NCBI GenBank assembly: GCA_020740775.1
Contig: JAHEWK010000003.1
Span: 2,666,001 to 2,730,000, forward strand
Reading direction: 5' to 3'
Length of the DNA: 64,000 nt
Origin: Ilyonectria destructans
Taxonomy: Eukaryota > Ascomycota > Sordariomycetes > Hypocreales > Nectriaceae
The notes under the pieces were generated by a model. It worked only from the letters and a program-made list of their open reading frames with translations, was not told the DNA's origin and did no database searches. Of this stretch, positions 56,198 through 64,000 are shown piece after piece (the first letter of the stretch is position 1; the number at the start of each line of letters is the position of its first letter). A program made the translations under genes and the position numbers.

Positions 56198-59100
56198 ATG
56201 GAGCAGCAATTGCATAAGCCGCATCGCAAGTCCAAGGACAGGAAGGACAAGAAGGACAAGAAGGAGCATACTGGGGGTACGTGTCCTTACGCTTTGCGCG
56301 CCTTTCCCGGCCAGAATGCATGCTAACGTCGACCAGAGCGCAATCCAAAGGCCTTCGCCTTCGCCAGACCCGGAAAGCTTCAACGACAGGCAGCGAGATC
56401 GCAAGACGTATGACGGCCCTCTGCCTTCCCTACCCATGCCTCCTCGATACTGACAGCCTTCAAACAGGTCAGGGAAAAGCGACTCCATGTCCCGCTCGTC
56501 GATCGACTGCCCGAGGAGGCCCCTCCTCGCCTCGTCACCATCGTTGGCCCTCCCGGTGTAGGCAAGACGACCCTGCTCAAGTCCCTGGTCCGACGATATG
56601 CCAAGGAGACCATCTCCGACCCTCAGGGTCCCATCACTGTTGTCACCTCCAAGAAGCAGCGCCTGACCTTTGTCGAATGCCCCAACGAACTCGAGGCCAT
56701 GGTCGACATCGCCAAGGTGGCCGACATTGTCCTCCTGATGATTGACGGCAACTTTGGCTTTGAGATGGAGACTATGGAGTTCCTCAACGTCCTCGCCGCG
56801 ACGGGTATGCCCGGTAACGTCTTTGGCATTCTGACCCATCTCGATCTGTTCAGGAAGCCCCAGGCGCTCAAGGATGCCAAGAAGAGACTGAAGCGCAGAC
56901 TGTGGACAGAGCTGTACCAGGGCGCCCACCTGTTCTATCTCTCTGGTGTCATCAACGGCCGATACCCTGATCGCGAGATTCACAACCTATCTCGTTTCCT
57001 CTCAGTCATGAAGAACCCTCGTCCGCTCATCTGGCGCAACTCACACCCTTACTCCATTGTCGACAGCTTCCGAGACATCACCCACCCCACCAAGATCGAG
57101 GAGGATCCCAACTGCGACCGGTCGATTGTTCTGTCTGGATATCTACGAGGCACCAACTTCGCGTCACAGGGGCAGCGGGTACACGTTCCCGGTTTGGGCG
57201 ACTTCACTGTCTCAAGCATGGAGGTTCTGCCAGACCCGTGTCCGACGCCATCCATGGAGCAAGCAATGGCGAAGATCACTGGAAAGACTGGGCGGCGAAG
57301 ACTCGACGAGAAGGAGAAGAAGATGCATGCGCCAATGTCCGATCGCAGTGGCCTGAAGATTGATGGCGACGCCATCTGGATTACCCGTGAAAAGGGCTTC
57401 AGCTTTGACCAGGAGGATGAGGATGGCGAGCGCGGTGAGGGTGAGGAGATGATTGTCGGTCTTCAGGCTGAACGAAAACTCCTCGGTCAAACCGAAGACG
57501 GTGTGCAGCTCTTCAGAGGCGGCGAACAGATCAAGGAAGTGCCCGAGGAAGAGGACACTGGACGAAAGTCACAACGCAAGGCCCGCTTTGCGGAGCGAGA
57601 GGATGACGACGAAGAGCAAGGCGAGGATGATGAGGGATTCGTTAGCGGAAGCGACGAGGGCGATTCTGATGCCGAGGTCGAGTTCAACGAGGGTAAGCTT
57701 GGCAAGATGTTCCGGAAAGATGCCGACAAGGAGGGTAATGAGGAGGATGTTGCCTTTGCGGACAGCGACTCGGATCTGGGATCAATGTCCGAACAGGACG
57801 ATGCAGACTCAGATGAAGAATACGACTCCGACGAAGAGGCTGCTGCTTTAAGATGGAAGGACAACCTAACTGGCACAGCCTCAAAGCTCCATGGCAGGAG
57901 ACGCTCATACCACACCGGCGACCTGGCGAGGTTAATGTACGAAGAGTCGTTGAGCCCCGAAGAGGCATTAAACCGATGGAGGGGCGATGACGGTCAGGAG
58001 GAGAACATTGAGGACGATTCGGATGACGAGGAATTCTTCAAGAAGTCAAAACAGGAGAAGGATGATGCTCTGGAGGACAGGTCGATACCCGAATTTGACT
58101 ACGAGGACCTGGCAACAAAGTGGGCAGAGCAGGACAACATTGAGGCACTGCGAAAGAGGTTCACGAGTGCCTTTGGCAGAGGTGACGATGAGGAGGGAGG
58201 CGACGATGATATGGAGGGAGGAGGCGATGACAGTGAAGGAGACGGAGAATTCCAGGATCTCGAAGCCGAGGATGAGGGCAAGACCAAGGATGAAGAGCCA
58301 CCCCAACAGACGGCCGAGGACATCGAGGCGGAGCGAGAAAAGAATGCCAAGCGCAAGGAAGAGCTCAAGCAACGGTTCGAAGAGGAGGATCGAGATGGTT
58401 TCCTCAACGACAAGGCCAATTCCCGGCGAGACGGCGGCGATGTGCAGGAGTTTGGCGAGGACCAGTGGTACGAGTCGCAAAAGGCCATGATCCAGAAGCA
58501 ACTCGACATCAACAAGGAGGAGTTTGAGACTCTGGACGAGCGACAGCGCGCAGCCGTCGAGGGCTACCGCGCCGGCAAGTACGCCAAGGTGGTGCTCGAG
58601 GGCGTCCCGGCCGAGTTCGTCAACAAGTTCAACGCGCGACTCCCCATCGTCATCGGCGGACTGTCGCCGACCGAGGACCGCTTCGGCTTCCTCCAGGTGC
58701 GCGTCAAGCGTCACCGCTGGCACAAGCGCATCCTCAAAACCAACGACCCGCTGATCTTCTCGCTCGGCTGGCGACGCTTCCAGACGCTGCCCATCTACAG
58801 CACCACCGACTCGCGCACGCGCAACCGCATGCTCAAGTACACGCCCGAGCATATGCACTGCTTCGGTACCATCTACGGCCCTCTGATCGCCCCCAACACG
58901 GGCTTCGTGTGCTTCAACTCCTTCTCCTCCAGCAACGCCGGCTTCCGCATCGCCGCCACGGGCACCATCCTCAGCGTCGACGAGTCGACCGAGATCGTCA
59001 AGAAGCTCAAGCTGACCGGTCACCCCGCCAAGATCTACAAGAACACGGCCTTCATCAAGGACATGTTCAACTCGTCGCTCGAGATTGCCAAGTTCGAGGG

Positions 59101-59764
59101 CGCCTCCATCAAGACCGTCTCGGGCATCCGCGGCCAGATCAAGCGCGCGCTGTCCAAGCCCGAGGGCCACTTCCGCGCCACCTTCGAGGACAAGATCCTA
59201 GCCAGCGACATCGTCTTCTTGCGCGCCTGGTACCCGATCAAGCCGCGCCGCTTCTACAACCCCGTCACCAACCTGGTCGGCTGGCAGCCCATGCGCCTCA
59301 CCGGCGAAGTACGCCGCGACCAGAACGTCGCCACACCCCAGCCCAAGAACAGCCAGTACCGCGCCATCGAGCGCGAGACCCGCCACTTCAACCCGCTGCG
59401 CGTGCCGCGCGCCCTCGCCGCCGACCTGCCCTTCCGCTCGCAGATCGTCCAGACCAAGAAGCAGAAGAAGGAGACGTACATGCAGAAGCGCGCCGTCGTG
59501 CTGGCCCCCGGCTCCGAGGAGAAGAAAGCCCGCGCCCTCATGCAGCAGCTGCTCACCATCCGCAACGACGCCGCCGCCAAGCGCCGCGCCAAGAAGGACG
59601 AGAACCGCGCCGCCTTCAAGAAGAAGCTCGCCGTCGAGGAGGAGAAGAAGGAGGCCCGCGAAAAGCGCGAGTCCAAGGAGTACTGGCGCAAGAACGGCCG
59701 CAAGCGCAGCGCTGCCGAGGACGGTGCTGGCGGTGGTGGAGGTGGCAACAAGCGCAGGAAGTGA
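56198..59764 (+). CDS. BMS1: Bms1, ribosome biogenesis GTPase
   Basis: Nucleolar GTPase of the U3/SSU processome that brings Rcl1 to pre-ribosomes for early 18S rRNA maturation. Exons 56198-56276, 56337-56407 and 56468-59764 give 1148 residues, the normal length. The N-terminal basic segment and KAFAFARPGKLQRQAARSQD/VREKRLHVP are Bms1 hallmarks. Walker A GPPGVGKT is at 77-84; VECPNE and THLD are the other GTPase motifs. A long acidic, Asp/Glu-rich middle (about 380-690) separates it from the conserved C-terminal module with WRRFQTLPIYSTTDSRTRNRMLKYTPEHMHCFGTIYGP and KRALSKPEGHFRATFEDKILASDIVFLRAWYP. The Lys/Arg-rich tail ends NKRRK. Codon use becomes markedly C/G-ending over the last 1.2 kb. 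Confidence 0.97.
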
Positions 59765-60524
59765 GCATGAGATGGAGATTGTGCCCGCGCGTTTGTGTAG
59801 ATGCGTGGCCAAGGATAGTAAAAAAGATAGATGTGTATACCTTGTTGGGTTGGCGTTGGTGAGAACAGAAAATCAATACAGTTATTCAAGAAGCTCTACA
59901 GTTCCCGCGCCATGCTACAGGGAGTCTATCATGATTTCCAGATTCACTCACTCATCATGCCAACATTCACATGCACGGGGTCGTTCAGATAAGAGAAAAA
60001 TACAAGTTGTAATTGTGCAATCTCAACTAAAGGGAACCAAGCAAGAAATGCCCAAGCCCCTCGCAAGCGCACACAATGTACAGTCCGTCAACACCAAGCT
60101 TCAAGAACCAGGGTAGCAAAAAAACGAGCCTCGAACCAAATACGTCCACCAACAATCGACGCAGTAATTAAAAGGTTAAAGCCTCGCACTCCTTTCCTCA
60201 TCAGCATGAAGTTCATCCTCCCCGCCTCCACATCATTCTTGCCCGCGGGCGCGGCCTGGAGACTCACTCCTCGATGACCATATTGTCATCTCTCCTCCCC
60301 ATAATTTTTTTCATCCTCATGGCAATCAACCCGAGTCATTGTCGCATTGCAGGTTAAGGAATGCTCCGAAAAAGCAGTTCACGCCGAATTCCAATCTGAC
60401 AAGTCCCTTGCCCTCGATCAAAGAAAGACACACGCTCCGAAATGCCGTCAAACATGTCATTGCCTAGGCCAGCTATGCCCTTCCTCAAGTCGTGTACACG
60501 TGGAAATCGCTTCGTATCGGCCGT
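59765..60524. other. Convergent 3' intergenic region (BMS1 / RTN1)
   Basis: About 760 bp without coding signal; it should hold both 3' UTRs. Confidence 0.65.
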
Positions 60525-61876
60525 TTAGGCAGTAGAGACGGGGACCTTCTCGTTGATGGGGTCCTCCTTGGGAACCTCGGGGAAGTCAACCTCCTCGGCC
60601 TGAGAGGGGTCCTCAGTGGGAGGGCTGGGAAACTCGGGCGCAGGCTTGATGATGACCTGGCGCGAGGCAGTCTTGCCAGACAGAAGAGCCTGGACCTTGT
60701 CGGTGTAGTCGCCAGCATACTGCTTGCCGAGAGCGGAGACCTGGTCGAGCTGCTTCTGGGCAACATCCTTGACCTGGGCGGTCTGGGAGTTAATCAGGTC
60801 GGAGGCGTTCTGGATTTGCGCATCGATAAGCTCCTGGTTGCTGGTGTAGACCAGGGGAACAAAGAAGACGACGGTGGTGCCGATGACGGCAAGACCCCAG
60901 TAGGGGACGAGCTTGACGAGGAAGTAGGAGATGAAGGCAGCAACCCAAGCCTAGGGGGGCCTATTAGCTTCAAAAAGGATGGTATGGTTCTGGAGTTTGG
61001 ACTTACGGCGCAAGAAGCGGCAATGTTCTCGGCGAAGAGGATGCGCTGAGCCTCAATGACGAAGAAGTTGATAAGCTCGTGGACATCCCCGATAAGGGTG
61101 TCGAGAGTGTCGCGGGGAACGGTGTAGTATCGGCGGGGTCGGAGATGGGTGGCCAGGCCGTGGTTGAGGACGGTCTTGCCAACAACCTCGGCGAGAACGG
61201 TCACACCCAGGACCATCCAGGAGAGCTTAAAGCCCCATCGAAGGATATCGAGGTATCTAGCCGAGAAGATGAGAGCGACGATGGTGACGTAGGCGATAGC
61301 AGAGGCACCTGGGCGAGCGATTGCGTTAGCGAATGGGCTTGTAGGGAGGTCGAGAGTGGTCTACTCACGAGGGTTGTTCCATGACAGGAGCTCGGAGAAG
61401 AAAGAGTGGTAGTGGGTGAGAGGCTGGCCGGTGGCAGCAGGGTTAGCCGGCGTGCGACGAGCAGCAGCCAGGTTGGAGAACTCGTTGGAGGTCTTCTGTG
61501 TGTGATCCATGACGTTCTGAGCCACGGGGCCTAAAAGGAGCGGAAGGGCTGATGTTAGCAACGGTGATCGAGATAGTAGCAAGGGGGTTTGTCGCCTGGG
61601 CTGCGAATGGGATCACGAACCGTTAGCGACAGTGTTGTACGCAGCGGCGGCGTCTAAGATAGAGAGTTAGTCGGTCGGTTTATAGCAAAAGGATTCGATG
61701 GGGGATCGGGTTGGGACTGGGGAACTATGCAGCACATGTTAGCAGGAGGCCTGGATCCGAATTGTCCGGGAGGAAGCGCAAGAGACGAGACAGCGCAGCA
61801 TTGCAATACGTACCCCACTGGACTTTGTTGTTTCGTAGAGAGAGGCTCCGTTGACGGCCGGGGCGGAATCAGCCAT
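60525..61876 (-). CDS. RTN1: Reticulon-like protein Rtn1
   Basis: Membrane-shaping protein of tubular endoplasmic reticulum. Clear exons on the minus strand are 61621-61653, 61369-61530, 61007-61308 and 60525-60950, with intron phases consistent. The reticulon domain has two long hairpin hydrophobic stretches, ASAIAYVTIVALIFSARYLDILRW...LSWMVLGVTVLAEVVGK and AWVAAFISYFLVKLVPYWGLAVIGTTVVFFVPLVY, around a loop with ATHLRPRRYYTVPRDTLDTLIGDVHELINFFVIEAQRILFAEN. The tail is Pro/Glu-rich. The first exon starts MADSAPAVNGASLYETTKS, but its junction is unresolved. Using GTATTG (exon end 61810) or a 7-nt microexon (61718-61724) restores the frame; the strongest donor (GTACGT) alone does not. The product is about 330 residues. 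Confidence 0.93.
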
Positions 61877-61979
61877 GGCGAGTATCGAGATGCGAGTATG
61901 CGTAGTGTACAAAGGAGGATCGGGAGGTCGGAGGAGGAGAGAAGCAAGTCTCAGGTAGCGTCCAGGAGAGATAGGAGGT

Positions 61980-62141
61980 CTGCAAGAGAAGAGCGAAAGG
62001 CGGCGTGAGCAAAAAGTGGCCCGAGGACTTGGTGGTGGTTGTGTCTCGCGCAGTGTCTTCCGATAAGGGGCGGAGGAGAGAAACGGGCAAGGCAAGCGAG
62101 CCAGTCCAGGAAAGGGAAGGGAAATTTAGAAGGAGACGTAC
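61980..62141 (-). other. Candidate 5'-UTR intron of RTN1
   Basis: On the minus strand CAAG|GTACGTCT (donor at 62141) and CTCTTCTCTTGCAG|ACC (acceptor ending at 61980) are both strong, about 100-265 nt upstream of the start codon. The 162-nt interval is proposed as a leader intron. Confidence 0.45.
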
Positions 62142-63146
62142 CTTGCAGAGGCAGCAGAGCGGAATCGGCAGGGGAGGGTTGTGCAGGAGGAAAGCTGTAG
62201 GCGATGGATGTGGATGTGACGATGATTCTGGAGGAGGACGATGACGGGGTAGGCGGCGAGTTAAGTGGAAGAGAGAAAGAAGGACAGGTTGTCGATGGTG
62301 ACGAAACTTGACGCCTTTGTTGCCGGAAACAGGTCACCACCACCCACCACCTCCAGACCTCAGGCACCGCGATAGTGGCCACGGCGACCAAGACGCAAGA
62401 AGACGGGACACGCAACCTAACACAACCCGGCTGTCGACAGCACTAACACGACCCCTACAGCGGCCTGTCCACAGGGCAGTTGGTGGGTAGGTACCTAGCT
62501 CCCAGGTGCCTTGTGGAGCTTGGGCCGCCCCGGAACCAAGATTTTTCTTCGACGCAATGGAACCTGGGAAGCCTCCTTTGGCCGCACGCAGAGAGCTAAG
62601 GTGGGAAGCAGCTAACTTAGCCCCCCGACAGTGGAGGTATCATAGCTGAGGTGGATGACGCAGTTTCAGGACTCCGGCGGTACCTGTGTTTTGGTGGTGA
62701 CACTACCGGATAGCAGGTACTCTCTAGGTTGAAGGGCCCATACATGTAGTAAAACCAACACGCCTCCTTCGTGCTCCGGTCGACCCGCCGCCGTCCCTCT
62801 GGAATGAGCCGAAACAAGGCCATTCCGAACTTGACACACAAGACCCGGAGGAGGTCTATCTTTGCTTCACGTGTCAGATCTGAGAGTGCCTGTCGCCTCA
62901 GATAAGAAAGATGATTTAACACTGAAAGACGGCAACCTAAATATCTGCCTCCCTCCCTCCATCCAGGCACCCGCCAGAAGGTAGCAGCGGCAAACAACAC
63001 AAAACCCCCTTACATCAAGCCTCCGGGCCCCTCCCGGCTGCAAAATGGATGATGCTTTGACGTGAGATGATCTGGTCATTTTCCAAAGCGGAGCCCGCAG
63101 TGCCCGCCGCAACCTGTCTGGTCCATGTCCATGCATGTGATAATCC

Positions 63147-63193
63147 CTCCCGGCGGCGGCCCTTATTTAGCGCTAAAATAAGGGCCGCCGGGA
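63147..63193. repeat. 47-nt near-perfect inverted repeat
   Basis: CGGCGGCCCTTATTT faces AAATAAGGGCCGCCG around the self-complementary core AGCGCT, with one unpaired A. The outer TCCCGG and CCGGGA also pair, with a 3-nt slip. It could form a long hairpin or cruciform. Confidence 0.85.
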
Positions 63194-63660
63194 TGGACAG
63201 AAAAACAAGACAACGAAGCAATAGGTAATAAGTCGGGAAGAAAGCACAGGCCTCTTTGTGATTTACTTTCTTCTTTCTTCTTTCTTCTGCCATTTGATTT
63301 CTTCGGATTGGATGGCCCCTCCCATCTAAACAAAAATAAAAGTGACTGTGCACCCGGCAACTATCAACGGTCGACGGGTTCCTGAAGGTATCCACTTAAG
63401 TTAGGATTGCGATGCGACAAGTTGTTCCATGGTCCATTCTCCCATAGCGAACATATCTAAACAAACTCGGCTCTATGATTCTCAAAGTCTCAGCAGTGCT
63501 TTTGGCTCAGGTTGCTCTTCCACTGCAACCAACTCGCGTATGTAAGGAGTACAGCGATTCCCCCTTAAGGTGCAGTACATGCAGTGCATGATGCATGCAT
63601 GCCATGGCAGCACGGGGCAGCTCTTGTGTGGGCCGGCACCTTGTTGTACATGTCACCGTT

Positions 63661-63690
63661 GGATGGATGGAAGGATGGATGGATGAATGG
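63661..63690. repeat. GGAT tetranucleotide repeat, interrupted
   Basis: Seven or so GGAT units with single-base interruptions in intergenic DNA. Confidence 0.8.
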
Positions 63691-64000
63691 GCGGATGGAC
63701 AGACGTCCGGATAGGCCGATGCCTCCGGTGCCGTGAAAGGTCCAGCCCGCAAGGATCATTATATGTGGGTTTGCGACATCGCCATTTACAGCTTGCGTGC
63801 CATATTAGGTTCTTTGAAGAAGCTATAAGTAAAGAAACATGTACTCATCAATTTTTTGGAAGCACACCTAATATTATTGCAGTCGAACATTACTGTGTTG
63901 CTCCGACTGCCAGAACGAAGGGGGACACCCCCAAGAATACACACATTTATTAATCCTTGTGACATGCACTTCGTTCGGCATCGCATCCATGCATCATCAC

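Larger units (their letters stand above)
61877..64000. other. RTN1 upstream region and non-coding end of window
   Basis: No supported gene. A candidate 5'-UTR intron, an AGGTACCT palindrome (62489-62496), a 47-nt inverted repeat (63147-63193) and a GGAT repeat (63661-63690) are present. Minus-strand frames of 120-155 codons at 61951-63395 look like pyrimidine-rich leader and chance frames. Confidence 0.6.

Noticed and set aside
58046..59170. 374-codon minus-strand frame inside BMS1
   Set aside because: Antisense shadow of the highly biased BMS1 codon use.
61951..62415. 154-codon minus-strand frame upstream of RTN1
   Set aside because: Pyrimidine-rich leader in which the proposed 5'-UTR intron lies; Ser/Pro composition follows from base content.

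Overview
This 64 kb window is nuclear DNA of a filamentous ascomycete, most likely a Sordariomycete and plausibly Hypocreales. The evidence is the type of gene content (peroxisomal Lon, Zn2Cys6 regulator, Med21, Sec62, DASH subunit Ask1, NuA4 subunit Eaf7, Bms1, Rtn1), short 47-90 nt introns with GTRNGT donors and CTAAC-like branch points, GC-rich codon use with frequent CGA for arginine, and no operons. The species cannot be named from what is visible.

Layout. Bases 2-1174 hold the C-terminal end of a peroxisomal Lon protease gene cut by the window edge. A 14.8 kb stretch (1175-16002) follows with no convincing gene, only simple repeats and degenerate minisatellites; it ends at a Zn2Cys6 transcription factor (16003-18311) with an 8-nt microexon inside the zinc cluster. 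From about 19.7 to 22.9 kb the DNA is visibly AT-richer and holds orphan ORFs. The best is a 186-aa protein built from two copies of a roughly 70-residue unit behind a clear TATA box.

From 24.0 to 29.9 kb is a compact housekeeping block: a GNAT acetyltransferase, SEC62 (minus), MED21 (plus, divergent from SEC62) and a pyrimidine 5'-nucleotidase (minus). From 29.8 to 43 kb lie an 842-aa low-complexity protein, a multi-KH RNA-binding protein, an apparent membrane-protein pseudogene fragment and a 483-aa protein of unknown function. From 43.4 to 54.4 kb genes are dense: an Irc3-type mitochondrial helicase, an Rrn5-like Pol I factor, Eaf7, a gamma-tubulin complex component, Ask1 and a 94-aa protein. 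From 56.2 to 61.9 kb are BMS1 and RTN1, convergent. The last 2.1 kb looks non-coding and holds a near-perfect inverted repeat.

The genes do not form one pathway; this is an ordinary mixed fungal neighbourhood. Several pairs are divergent and share 350-420 bp promoters (SEC62/MED21, IRC3/RRN5-like, EAF7/GCP). I saw no rRNA, CRISPR array, intact transposon or convincing tRNA. The most notable observations are the orphan duplicated-domain gene, a recurrent AGGTACCT palindrome about 310 bp upstream of several start codons, non-standard splicing (8-nt microexon, GC-AG intron, unresolved RTN1 junction), and a gene remnant with one in-frame stop.
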